Source: Priapulus caudatus (lineage: Eukaryota; Priapulida; Priapulimorpha; Priapulimorphida; Priapulidae). Taken from it: a stretch of 64,000 bases of DNA. The stretch is from contig NW_014577260.1 in the NCBI RefSeq assembly GCF_000485595.1, positions 138,499 through 202,498 on the forward strand, read 5' to 3'. Made by a program: the position numbers and the translations under genes. The notes beneath the pieces were generated by a model. It made no database searches, was not told the origin of the DNA, and saw nothing but the letters and a program-made list of their open reading frames with translations. Below, one piece after another: positions 47,037 to 58,480 of the stretch (position 1 is the first letter of the stretch; every line of letters begins with the position of its first letter).

Positions 47037-48290
47037 TGCTATCCCCCGGGCGTGGAGGGAGGTGACCGCAACGTGGCAGCACTAGTGTTGGATACGTGTT
47101 AGATTAGGGTCAGGGTTAGGGTTAGGGTTAGCGGTTAGGTTAGGGTTTAGATTAGGTTAAGGGTAGGATTAGGGTTAGGTTAGGGTTAGGGTTAGTATTA
47201 GGGTTAGGGTTAAGGTTTTTGCATCATGATAATCGTGTCCCACACCAACAGATTAATTTGTGTGGATCACAATGCCTATATATAGCGCGGCGATTACATA
47301 TATATTTAGTGTAATGGTTAGTGTTGGCGGTGTTGGAGTGATTACAGTTCTTTAGTCCTACGGGTCGTTGGTCCTACGGGTCGTTGGTCCTACGGTGCAC
47401 GCAGGCACACGTAATTGTTTTCTTTAATTGTTTGTTAATTTAAAATTTAATTATTTTTTTCATAATTTAATTTTTAAATTTAATTTTGTTTTAAATTCAA
47501 TTTTAATTTTTTTTAAGTTAATTTAATTTTTGATTAATTTTTTTTAAATTTAATTTTTAATGGATTTTTTTAAATTTTATTTATTTTTTATTTTAAATTA
47601 CCCACGACCAATGTGTCCTACGGTGCACGATACAAATAATACGCTGATGCACATTAAACTTATAATAAATGAATACTAACAATAAAAATAATTATACTGG
47701 TCAAAAATATACACATTGTATTTACACAGCAGCTGACTGCCTGTGTAGTACCACAGCACTTCTTAAACTGGTGTATGGTTCACCAAGGACTGGAATGAAA
47801 TTATTTTGAAGGTGAATGAAACTAGACCAAAAACATAAGGAAATTTTGTCGTGGGTGAATGAAATTTTGTGATAAGGTCTCGAGGTGAATGACAACTGAA
47901 ATAGTTTAAGAATTATTTTCTCTTCCTCCTCCACTCCGTCTGGTGCATACTTCAATCATAGTGAAAGCCCATACATAATAAATATTGGAAAAAAAATTTT
48001 TTAAAGAAATTTAAACAAATACAATTACAAATATTTAAATAAAAATAAATAAAATAAAAATAAAATAAAATAAAAAAATTGTGATTTAAAAAAAATTGGT
48101 CATTCACTCTACCCCCTCTTACTAATAACCGGTAGACCGAACGACCCGTAGGACCAACGACCGTAGGACCAACGGACCCGTAGGACTATAGATCGTTCCC
48201 CGTTGGAGTGAGGGTTACCGTTAGTGTTAACGTTTTGAACGTCATCGTCAACGCTATCACGTGACCTACCTCCACGCCCGGGGGATAGCA
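47037..48290. mobile_element. Foldback-type element with inverted ends and telomere-type repeats
   Basis: The left end 47037-47068 and right end 48259-48290 are reverse complements, with 22 consecutive matches (TGCTATCCCCCGGGCGTGG plus AGG). A second nested inverted motif is GTCCTACGGGTCGTTGG at 47355-47395, with complementary CCAACGACC/GACCCGTAGGAC words at 48135-48187. Between them lie AT-rich TTTAATTT stretches (47413-47600, 47985-48100). The counterpart in X' is at about 54717-55978. No transposase frame is visible. Confidence 0.75.
47107..47218 (+). repeat. Interstitial TTAGGG telomere-type repeats (G-strand)
   Basis: About 15 units of TTAGGG and close variants (TTAGG, TTTAGA, TTAAGGG) read 5' to 3' on the plus strand. 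The counterpart in X' at about 54780-54892 is more degraded. Confidence 0.95.
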
Positions 48291-48754
48291 ACACCCGCAT
48301 TGCATGCTCTGCCAAACAGCAGCACTTGCCTTGTTGGCGTATTACTTGTTGGTAGGTCCTGTCTGGTGCCTTTCCTCATCGTTGTGCATGAACTTGACTA
48401 TTTCGTGTGGATTCCAGTACGCGTTACCATACAATGCAAGACCCCAGGTGTCGTAAAGCCGCAGTATTCTTCCAGATCTTTAGTGCTGGCCTAAATCCGT
48501 AGCGCGATAGGCTGGTCGTAAAACAAAGTAAGCAGCCGCTAGCGTATATGATATCAATGTCGTAACATCCTTGTTTGCTTTCGTGACTCGGTGACTCTAT
48601 GTAGTCTCATATGTGCTTCCATTTTATGTGCAGGTATAACAATAGGCAAGGGCTAATAGCGCGCATTTACGATTTTAAGGTTTTGTGTGTTTGGAGAATA
48701 TATGCGTGCCGGCATGTGGCGGTGGGTGTGTGGTCGTTTACTGTGGCTCGTAGG

Positions 48755-48928
48755 GTCTATGTCCCCCTGACATCTGTTTGACCTGGCTCGTTTAGCTATT
48801 TCTGACTAACCCTAACCCTAACACTAACCCTAACCCTAACCCTATATATATATATTATAATTATATATATATATTAGTCAGAAATAGCTAAACGAGCCAG
48901 GTCAAACAGAGGTCAGGGGGACATAGAC
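48755..48928. repeat. Hairpin with 54-bp arms enclosing CCCTAA repeats
   Basis: The arms 48755-48808 and 48875-48928 match as reverse complements at 53 of 54 positions (core CTGGCTCGTTTAGCTATTTC). The loop has about six CCCTAA/CACTAA units (48806-48843) and then TATATATATATTATAATTAT, itself a palindrome. The X' counterpart is at 56442-56618 with indels. Confidence 0.93.
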
Positions 48929-48984
48929 TTTATCTGCTTTACTGTGTGTGTGAGCGCATCCGCGCGTACGCTGTGGGTGAATGT

Positions 48985-49007
48985 GTGTGGACGGGCGCGC
49001 GCCGCGC

Positions 49008-49103
<96 letters not shown>

Positions 49104-49140
49104 TGTGTGCGCGCGTGCGTGCGCGCGTGTGCGTGCGCGT
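48985..49140. repeat. (GCGT)n(GT)n microsatellite in module X
   Basis: Clean GCGT units and then GT units. In X' (about 56690-56830) the same place is short and irregular. Confidence 0.95.
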
Positions 49141-49850
49141 GAATCTTTCTGCGCGTGGGATGCACGTGACATACGCAGGCGAGCATAGCTAGACACACCT
49201 GCACGCTGCATGTGTCTATATGAACAGCACCCGGCAAAAAATACTGTACATACATATTTCAGCGATGTGTTTGTTCAGGTATGCAAACATCTATTGGACA
49301 CCGCCGACTAATATACATAACGCATCGCCGGCCCGCCTGCGTGTGTACGATTTTCGATCCTTCGCGCCGGCAAAGTTGTATTTTAAACGACCGCTTCAAT
49401 GTTAATTGGCGAAATAGCATCCGAATGTACAGGGCGATGAGCGATGCAGGCCTGAAACACATTTGCGGGCGATTATTGAACGTAGAGAGCGTGGAAGTAG
49501 AGAGCGTGGTACGTTCTATGGAAAATTCACATTGTGTATTGAAGCTAAAAGAAACTATGCGCGCGGTATTGTGTGCTGTTCAGCACTGTTTAGCATGACA
49601 ACCATTCATCGGCCGGGAACAGCATTTTTGAAAACCGCTTTTACCTGCGGCCGCGAACAATCGGCGTTTTTTAAATGTCCGCCATTTTCTCTCAAAATGG
49701 CTTCAATGAAACGCGAGCTTCGAGAACGTTGAGCGAGGAAAACTAATCGACAGTAATTGCGGCTTAATGAACGAATGCATGGCGACCGCGATCATTCATG
49801 AGGCGCCTGTTGTAGAAGGTTGCGAAAATAGCTGTGCTGAAATATCCGTC
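49141..49850. other. Non-coding part of module X
   Basis: Overlapping frames occur on both strands (for example 49281-49598 and 49463-49732) and match no family. None stays open in the X' copy (56900-57480), which argues against coding, although X' quality is poor. CCGCCATTTTCTCTCAAAAT with GGC near 49680 is a short palindrome and ATG-start-like motif. Confidence 0.45.
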
Positions 49851-50078
49851 GTCTAGTTTGCCGGACTAGTTTCAAATCGGGGCTGAGATATCCGTCGCCG
49901 TTGCCGGACTAGTTTGAAATAAAAGCTGAGACATCCGTCTACCGGACTAATTTGAAATCGGGGCTGAAATATCCGTCGCTTGTCAGACTAGTTTGAAATC
50001 GGGGCTGAGATATCCGTCGTCGCCTGCCGAACTAGTTTTAAATCAAAGCTGAGATATCCGTCGTCGTTGCCGGACTAA
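49850..50078 (+). repeat. Minisatellite, unit 38-44 bp
   Basis: GGACTAGTTTGAAATCGGGG plus CTGAGATATCCGTCG repeats about six times, with GACTA words near 49864, 49907, 49945, 49986, 50030 and 50072. The tandem duplication junction falls inside its last unit. Confidence 0.95.
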
Positions 50079-50569
50079 GGGTGTGTGCTTATTTTTGGTG
50101 TGCATCAGCTGGGCCGGCTAGGCTTCTGTGTTGCATCTCTTGTGTAGCTGGGATCCGCTGTGTAAGTCAGATGGTAACAGGGATGTGTTCCTTTTTTAAG
50201 GGTACATCTCAAAATTCGTTGAAGCTGAAAAAGACAAAATAATTACGTCTACGGGGTGGGAGGGGGTCGACAGGAACTTTTCAGTACATCCAAATTTTAC
50301 GTTTCTAACATTTTATCTTGAAGTCAGAAGTCTAGTTTGTTTTATCTTTTAGGAGGGGGGAGGGGGTTAAATGAGAGACTAAACAATAGACCGGAACCGT
50401 AGGCCTACACAGTTTTGGTGTGCATGCAGAACCTAATGTCGCACACCGAAGAAAGAAATAGGCCTAGGCCTAATCAGGAGCTAATTATACGAACCAATAA
50501 GTGATTAGCTAATTATAATATAAGAACCAATAAACGTGCATTCCTTGTTATCACTTCCACATGTGTATA

Positions 50570-50830
50570 TTAATCTACAGTCACACGTACATGTACATCT
50601 CAGTTTAGTCACGTACGTACATCTCGGTCTACAGTCTGAGTCACATACGCACATCTCAATCTACAGTCACATACGCACATCTCAATCTACAGTCACATAC
50701 GCACATCTCAATCTACAGTCACATACGCACATCTCAATCTACAATCACATACGCACATCTCAATCTACAGTCACATACGCACATCTCAATCTACAGTCAC
50801 ATACGCACATCTCAATCTACAGTCACATGA
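50570..50830 (+). repeat. 26-bp tandem array, unit C copy (longest)
   Basis: About eight clean units of ACATCTCAATCTACAGTCAC plus ATACGC. A 26-base unit shifts reading frame every repeat, so the 150-codon frame over it is not a protein. Confidence 0.96.
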
Positions 50831-51424
50831 TCGTGATATCAGTCTATAGTCACGTACGTGCATTCCAGGTACAGTCACGTGACGTATATCAGTACTATAG
50901 TCTACGTACAACGGTACACGCATACCGATGTGATTATGATACGGCGTACAAACCCATTCTACGCCTTGAACATGAAAAACGTATCTAATAACTGCCTACG
51001 CATGAAAGCTCACATTGAATCGCTCTTTGAATGCTAATACTAAATACTGTTATCACTATTAGTTACTTGATAAACGATATTATGAGTAGTATATTATAAG
51101 ATTTATTTGCCTGTGTGGCCGATTCGCCTGTGTTTGTCTGCTTAAGATTTTGCAAAAATGGCAACGCATAGTGTAGAGATGGCGCACTCGCTCGCCATGA
51201 GCGACGTGCTGACAGAAACGCTGCTGAAGTGTTGTTGTCGTTGAAATTTGGCTTTAGATATAGTTGTATGCTCAAATAATAGCTCGTGACATAGGTTTAT
51301 GTGCTTCGCACGTTGAAGCCCCAGATAAAAAGGAAATTGGCACATCTTACGGTCGGTTTCGGAGAGATACGTCAAATTAGCGCGCGTTCAGTATTAATTA
51401 TAGATTCACTCGATCGATCGGCTT

Positions 51425-52180
51425 CTCTATCTACCTACTCTATTCTACTTAATATTCTACTCTCTCTAATCTACTCTACTCTATCTACTTATCGTACTCT
51501 ACTACTCTACTCTAGCCTGACTCTACTTACTCTACTCTATTACGTCTACTCTCTCTAACTCTACCACTCCTCTACTCTGACTCTACTCTACTCTACTCTA
51601 CTCTATCGACTCTACTCTACTCTACTTCTACTCTACTCTACTCTGATCTACTCTACTCTATCTACTCTACTCTACTCTAATCTACTCTACTTACTACTAT
51701 CTTCTAATCTACTCTACTCACTCTACTCTACTCTATGTATCTACTCTACTCTACTCTGCTCTACTCTACTCTATCTCTCTACTCTACTTACTCTACTCTA
51801 CTCTACTCTACTTATTCTACTTATTGCTACTCTACTATAGTGACTATATACTACTCTACTCTAGTCTGGTCCTAACTTATTCTACTTATCTATATCTAAT
51901 CTATCTCTACTCTACCTACTCTTACTCTAACTCTACTCTACTCTTACTCTACTTACTCTACTCTACTCTACTCTACTCTACTCTAACTTACTATACTCTA
52001 TCTACTCTACTCTAATCTACTCGAATCTTACTACTACTCTACTCTACTCTACTCTACTCTATTCTACTCTACTATAGTGACTATACTCTACTCTACTCTA
52101 GTCTAGTCTACTCTACGCTGCTCTACTCTACTCCACACTCTACGCTACTCTACCCTACTCTACCCTACCCTACCTTACCG
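51425..52180 (+). repeat. (TACTC)n pentanucleotide satellite, unit C copy
   Basis: About 755 bases of CTCTA pentamers with phase slips. ACTATAGTGACTATA occurs twice (about 51835 and 52072), against once in A and B. Confidence 0.96.
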
Positions 52181-52462
52181 TGGTCTATTGTTACATTATT
52201 ACATACCCTACTCTGCTTATCTATTTGTATCTAGGGTATAACGTGGTTTCGCCTAGTCATTTGCCACCCGAACGTGCATACGAGCACGAGGGTTGTGTAC
52301 GTGATGGTGTCATATATCTCGCTATAGTATAACATTCCGTGGCAGTTCTGTGTGTAGATACGCTAGAGAAACCATGACAACCAGTTTGTAGCGTTATGAT
52401 ATCGTATCTATTATGTCAACTGTGATTTGATGGATTCGCGTGTCTGTGTGAGTGTGTGTACA

Positions 52463-52640
52463 GCGTACGTCGTAGTCGTCGTCACTATCGTCACTGTCGT
52501 CGTCGTCATCGTCGATGCCATCGTCTTCATCGTCGCTGTCGTCGTTGTAGTCGTCGCTGTCGTCGTCGTCATCGTCGCTGTCGTCGTTGTAGTCGTCGCT
52601 GTCGTCGTCGTCATCGTCGCCATCGTCGCTGTCATTGCAT
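52463..52640 (+). repeat. GTC-rich trinucleotide array, unit C copy (longest)
   Basis: GTCGTCGTCATCGTCGCTGT plus CGTCGTTGTAGTCGTCGCT forms a roughly 45-base higher-order unit that repeats twice. The Val/Ala/Ile and Thr/Met frames on the two strands are repeat translations. Confidence 0.95.
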
Positions 52641-53316
52641 TGCTGTTGTTCAATTATACCGATATCAGTGCGATGGTGGGATGGATGAGTAAAATATGCA
52701 ATCTAATGTACAATAACATTCGCGTTAGTAGCCTCCTGATGCAGTGTTTGCAGATGAAATGGGTTTGCTTGGCTATAATGATCTGTTATAATATGCCGCG
52801 TTGCCGTAGCTACCTGCCCGACTCCATCGGTTAATGTTGGTTCCACCCACAAATACTCTAAAAAACCACAAATACCCACAAATACTCTAAAACCCCACAA
52901 ATACCCACAAATACTCTACTCGCAAATCTTGTCACTCACAAAACCTCACCGCGGCTTTGTTTACTGCGATATATGGAACGCCAGCGAGGTGTTGCTGCAC
53001 GTTCTTCTTCGTCTCTATAAGTATAACCCCTGGAACTGGTAATGACTTCGAGCTCATGCGCCACCGCATGCCTAGATAGATCTATACTACAGCCCCTGTT
53101 GCCGTAGGGTAACGTGGGCCAGTGGCAACAAGGGCTATAGTACTAGAGCTAACCTATGCCAGTTACGCCAGCCCAGCCTCCGCTGAGCACATTGACGGAA
53201 TCGATCCTCTGATCTCTGGTATACGTGCCACTTAGTCATGTCTACTGGCGAAAAGTCTATGACCCGTCCAATAGCGGAAGACCCTACTTCAAACTGTGAT
53301 TAGTTTCAAAGCACTC

Positions 53317-53412
53317 GTGTGTTCGTCTGTTCGTCTGTTCGTTGTTCGTGTGTTATCGTGTTCTGTCTTTCGTGTTTCTCGTGTGTTCACTGTGTCGGCT
53401 CTGTGTTCGATG
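53317..53412 (+). repeat. (GTGTTCGT)n 8-bp array, unit C copy
   Basis: Same position in the unit as 39089 and 45627, but broken by many one-base indels. Confidence 0.85.
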
Positions 53413-54434
53413 AATTGATGACCGCGTCGAATAGCGAGGAGACCTTACTTACACTGTTGAATATAGTCTCACACGTGTGTTCCGTTCCGTCGGCGCCGCC
53501 GGTCAGTTCCTTGCCTCCTTTATACATAACCGACCAGGACTACGACATCGTCACGCACGGTGAAACTTCGCCAGGTGTATTTATTGCCCGCATCAGGCCT
53601 GCGTAGAATGTAAGGACTTCGTTAGTGCACTCTGAGCACCGTTCTCGCAAAGTTATTACGTTTCCGCGTCCGCGAATACGGCAGGCCGCCGTGGCCCGTC
53701 GCGAGAATATCCTGGCCCGAACAGCAGTAAAGCCTTAGTGATTACGATCGGTAAAGATTCCGGATCCTACAACCTACGGATACCTGGTAGCGTTCCTCCT
53801 CCCGGTTGGCTTGACCTGTGAACTGAACTTGCATTCTACCCTTTTTCTCTTCGGCCCGCACCCCCTGCCTATCCCACTCGATGGTGGCTTTGAAGCCGAC
53901 CGCATGTAGAGTTCCGACGGTTGGACTCAGATTCATGTCTAAGATTAGTTTATAAAGGGAGCTGATCCTTACGTGTAAATTCGACGAGATAGCGTATTAG
54001 TACCTGAAATCTAAGCCTTTACAATGGTTTCGCATAGATTGCCGTTCAAGGCAAACTTGCCAGTTTTCGGTAAGATTCCATCGCACTGAGTTAATTTACT
54101 GCATGCGGCCTGATGCTCTACATGGATTTTTCTTTTCGTTTCTCGCACCGCCGCTGCCCGCATATCCATACTCAATTCTCTATCAAACCTTCTCCCTTTT
54201 ATACCTGGTCCTCGCTCTTTTCCACTTTTCAATCTTTCTCCCGCCTCTATTATCTTCCTCTCGCTATCTCTCTCTCGGGCTTCGCGCTCGCTCTCTTCTA
54301 TTCTCTTTCCTCCTCTCTCTCTCTCTCGCTCTCTCTCTTCTTCCTTCTTTTTGTTGCTCTCTGCTCTCTTTCTCTCTCTCTCACCTCTTCTTTCTCTTTC
54401 TCCTCCGCCCGCCTCTCTTTCTACAACTCCCGCT

Positions 54435-54469
<35 letters not shown>

Positions 54470-54490
54470 TCTCTTCTCTTTTCTCTTTCT

Positions 54491-57400
54491 ACGCTCTCGC
54501 CCTTCTATCGCCCAATAAAATTACCCATATTCCCTCATTCCTGGGTGTCTATACTTCCTCTCTTTTCTCTACCATGTATCTAATTGTTTTGTAGCACTTC
54601 CTGTGCTAGCTGAGTGCAAACCCACTCCCTGTTAAACACACTGTGGGAAACCGCGGCCATTTCCCCCACCAAGATAATTTACCCCCCACCTTCAGTCAAG
54701 CAATTACATGGGTAATGCTATCCCCCAGGCTGCGAGTGAGGTACCGCAACGTGGCACACTATGTTGATAGTGTTAGATTAAAGTCAGGTTAGGGTTAGGC
54801 ATTTAGGGTTAGGTTAGTTTAGATTAGTTAGAGTTAGGATTAGATTCTAGGTTAGGCGTTATAGTTAGTATTAGGTTAGCGGTTAAGTCTTTGATTCATG
54901 ATAATCTGTCCCCCCACACACAAGATTAATTTTAGTGGACACCACATGCCTATATATAGCGCGGCGCATTACATATATATTTAGTGAATGTCAGTTGCGT
55001 GTTGGAGTGATTACAGCTTCTTTAGTCCTACGGGTCTTGGTTCCGTAGTCCGCTGGTCCTACGCGTCAGTAGTCTACGCACGACACAGCGTAGTTATGTC
55101 TTCTTTAATATGTTTGCTAATTTAAAATTTAATTATATATTTTGTATCATAAAATAATTTTAAAATTTAATCTTCGTTTTAAATTCAATATTTAATTTAT
55201 TTTAAAAGTTAAATTAATTTGATTACATTTTTATAAATTTAATTTTAATGGATTTTTTTAATTTTATTTATTTCTTTAATTTTATTACCCCGACCAAGTT
55301 CCTACGGGCACATACACAATAATACGCGGCTGATGCCACATTAAACTATATAATAAATAATACTAACAATAAAAATAATTATACTGGTCAAAAATATACA
55401 CATTGATTCAAGCAGCTGACTGCCGTAGCTGTACCACAGCACTTCTAAACTGGTGTATGGTCACCAACGGACTTGGAATGAAATTATTATTGACTTGCTA
55501 AGTGAAACTAGACCAAAAACAAAGAAATTTTTCAGTGGGTGAATGAAATTTTGATAACTGGTCTCGAGGCGGTGAATGACAAACTGAATAGTTTAAGAAT
55601 ATATTTTCTTTTCCTCCTCCACTCGTCGGTGCAACTGTCAATTCATAGCTGAAAAGCCCATACATATAAAATTGCGCGAACAAAAAATGTTTAAAGAAAT
55701 TTAAAACATAATACAATTTACAAATATTAAACTAAAAAATAAATAAAATAAAAATAAGACATAAAATAAAAAATTTATTTAAAAAAATTGGTTCATTCAC
55801 TCACCCCCTCTTACTAATAACCGGGAGACCAACGACCCGTAGGACCAACGCCCGTAGACAACGGACCCGTAATATAGAATCGATTCCCCGTTGCGAGGTG
55901 AGGTTACCGTTTATGTGTTCTTTTGAACGTCATCGTCAACGCATATCACCGTGACCTACTCTCCACGCCGGGGATAGGCAACACCCGCAGTTGCAGGCTC
56001 TGCCAATACAGGCCAGCATTTTGCCTTGTTGAGGCGTTACGTTGTTAGTCCTGGACTGGTGCCTGTTCCTCAGTCTTGTGCAGAACTTATATTTCGTGGG
56101 GATTCCAGAGTACGCGACCATACAATGCAAGACCCCACCCGTGTGTAAACCGCATGTATTCTTCCAGATCTTTAGTTGCTGCCTATAACCGGTGTATCGC
56201 GATAGGTTCGTTAAAACAAAGTAAGCAGCGCTACGTAGGGGATATGATATCAATGTCTAACATCCTTGTTTGCTTTCTGATCTCCGGTGACTCTATGCTA
56301 GTCCCATGATGTGCTTCCATTGTATGGCAGAAACACAATAGCATGCTATATAGCTCGCATTCTACGATTTTAAGTTTTGGTTTGGATATATATGCGTTGC
56401 CTGCATGTGGCGGTGGAGTGTTGTCGTTTACCTTTGTCGTAGTGTCTATGTCCCCTGACATCTGTTTGACTGCTCTTTATCTATTTCTGACGACCCTAAC
56501 CCGTAGACACTAACCCTAACCCTAACCCTATATACTATGATTATATATTAATGATATGATATTAGTCAGGAAATAGGCGCTAAACGAGCCAGTGTCAAAC
56601 AGAGGTCAGGGACAAGACTGTATCGCCTTTACTGTGGTGTGACGCCGGATCCGCGCGTACGCGTGGGTGAATGTTGGGACACGGCCGCGCGCGCCGCTCG
56701 GCGTGATCAGCGTGCTGCGTGCGTGCGTGCGTGCCTGCAGAGCGTGATGTGTGGGCATTGTGTGTGTGTGTGCGGTTGGTTGTGGGTGTGAGATCGTTGC
56801 TGCGCGCGTGCGTTGGCGCGCGTGTGCGTCGCGCGGGAATCTTCTAGCCTGGGGATGCACTTGACATACGCAGCGGATGCATGTAGCTAGACACACGCTG
56901 CCGACGCATGTGTCTTATGAACAGCACCCTGCAAAAATACTTAACATACATTATTTAGCGATGTGTCTTTTCACGTATGAACATCTATTTGGACACCCCG
57001 ACTAAGTATTACATTACGCATGTCGCCGGGCCCGCCGCGTTGTGTACGATTTTCGATCCTCGCGCCGGCAAAGTTCGTATTTTAATACGACGCTTGCAAT
57101 TAATAGGGCAAAATAGCATCCCGAAGGTATCTAGGGCGATGAGCATGCACGCCGTGAAACATCATTGCGGTCGATTAATTCGAACGCTTAGAGACATTGG
57201 AAGTATCGAAGCGTGGTACTTTATGGAAAATTACATTGTGTAATTAAGCCTAAAAAACTATTGCGCCGCAGGTATGTGTCTGCCAGCACTGTTTAGCATT
57301 GACAACCAGCTTCATCGGCGGGGAACAGCATTTGAAAACCGCCTCTTCTCCGCGCGAACAATCTGCGTTTTTTTAAATGTCGCGCCAATTTTCTCCCAAA

Positions 57401-57930
57401 ATGCGCTTTCAATGAAACGCCGAGGCATTCGAACGAATGATCGACCAAAACTAAGTCGACAGTATATTGCGGCTCCCTAAATGAACAATGCATGGCGACC
57501 GCATGGTAGAAGGCGAAATAGTGCTGTACTTCTAAATTATCGTCGTTCGTAGTTGTCCGACCTAGTTCAAATCGGGGCTGAATATCCGTCGCCGTGCCGG
57601 CACTAGTTTTGAAATAAAACGCTTGAGACATCCGTCTTACGGACTAATTGAAATCGGCTAAATATCCGTCGCTTGTCAACCTATGTGAAACTGGCGGCTC
57701 AGACTATCCGTCGTCGCCTGCCGAATAGTTTAAACAAATCTCGAGTATATCCTCGTCGTTGCCGACACTTTCAAAATCAATTGATGATACTCCGTCGTCG
57801 GCCCGCAAGCGCGGCGGAGGGCCTAAGCGCGGAACGAGGGCCGGACCCGGGTTGCCGGACTACTTTCAAATCAAGCTGAGATATCCTTCGTCGTTGCCGG
57901 ACTAGTTTCAAAGCATCGGCTGAGATATTT
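54491..57930 (+). repeat. Module X' (copy of 46813-50078)
   Basis: It follows unit C in the same order as X follows B: AAACCCACTCCCTGTTAAAC, TTAGGG repeats (54780-54892), AT-rich foldback interior, CCCTAA hairpin (56442-56618), GCGT patch and the 42-bp minisatellite (57540-57930). A roughly 60-base GC-rich segment at about 57796-57855 interrupts the minisatellite only in this copy. Confidence 0.92.
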
Positions 57931-58480
57931 CGGATCTACGATCAGTTAGTGCGGAAATCAAAGTGACGAATATCTTCAGTTCTGCTTTACTATAGTTGCA
58001 CGGTTCGGCTCGAGACTACTACATCCTGATTAATGCATCCACAAACCTGACTGTGTCTCTCGCGTCTTCTCCGTGTTACGATGTGGTGTTAGACGTGCAT
58101 TACGATCACGTCCGGGCTAAAAAACACCCGTTATTTCATATCACGGCGGCTTTACCTACGGCGGAACGGGGATGGGGCCAGACGCTGTGAGCTACCGCAG
58201 CGCCCCCCCCCTCACACGCAACAATCATCAATAGACTGGCCAAACACCTTGCTGGACACCTCATTAGTTTCGCGCGTAATCCTGTCTTTCCGCAGCCGGT
58301 AAAGATTCCCGCTGATCACACGTCAATGTTGCCGCTACACTGACTGTCCCACAAAGCACAGAATCTAATCTGGAGCACCCAATGTAGTGATGAATCACTC
58401 ACACTATGGCTGCGTCTCCTCCGTGGTGACATCAGCTGAATTCTGGCCTAGTTATATATTATATATGTATTATATTATAG
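57931..58480. other. Non-coding, no recognised feature
   Basis: Unique sequence to the right of the duplicated region, with a run of nine C near 58204 and short unremarkable frames. Confidence 0.5.

Larger units (their letters stand above)
46813..50078 (+). repeat. Module X (repeated as X' at 54491-57930)
   Basis: It follows the pyrimidine tract of unit B and is repeated after that of unit C. It holds TTAGGG repeats, a foldback element, a hairpin with CCCTAA repeats, a GCGT/GT microsatellite and a 42-bp minisatellite. It does not occur after unit A. No supported gene is present. Confidence 0.92.
50079..54490 (+). repeat. Tandem segmental duplication, unit C (starts mid-unit)
   Basis: Begins at GGGTGTGTGCTTATTTTTGG, equivalent to 42333 in unit B (offset 7746). 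The first 450 bases keep this offset exactly, with about two substitutions. Later parts carry many indels. It ends in a pyrimidine tract (54235-54490). Confidence 0.95.

Noticed and set aside
47722-47955. 77-codon minus frame inside the foldback element as a transposase fragment
   Set aside because: No catalytic motif, and the frame is not conserved in the X' copy.
50536-50988. 150-codon frame with a repeated HISIYSHIRTSQSTVTYA-like peptide
   Set aside because: The DNA unit is 26 bases, so the peptide frame rotates each repeat; the array varies between sister copies.
52411-52653. Thr/Met/Ala repeat protein on the minus strand
   Set aside because: Translation of the GTC trinucleotide array.
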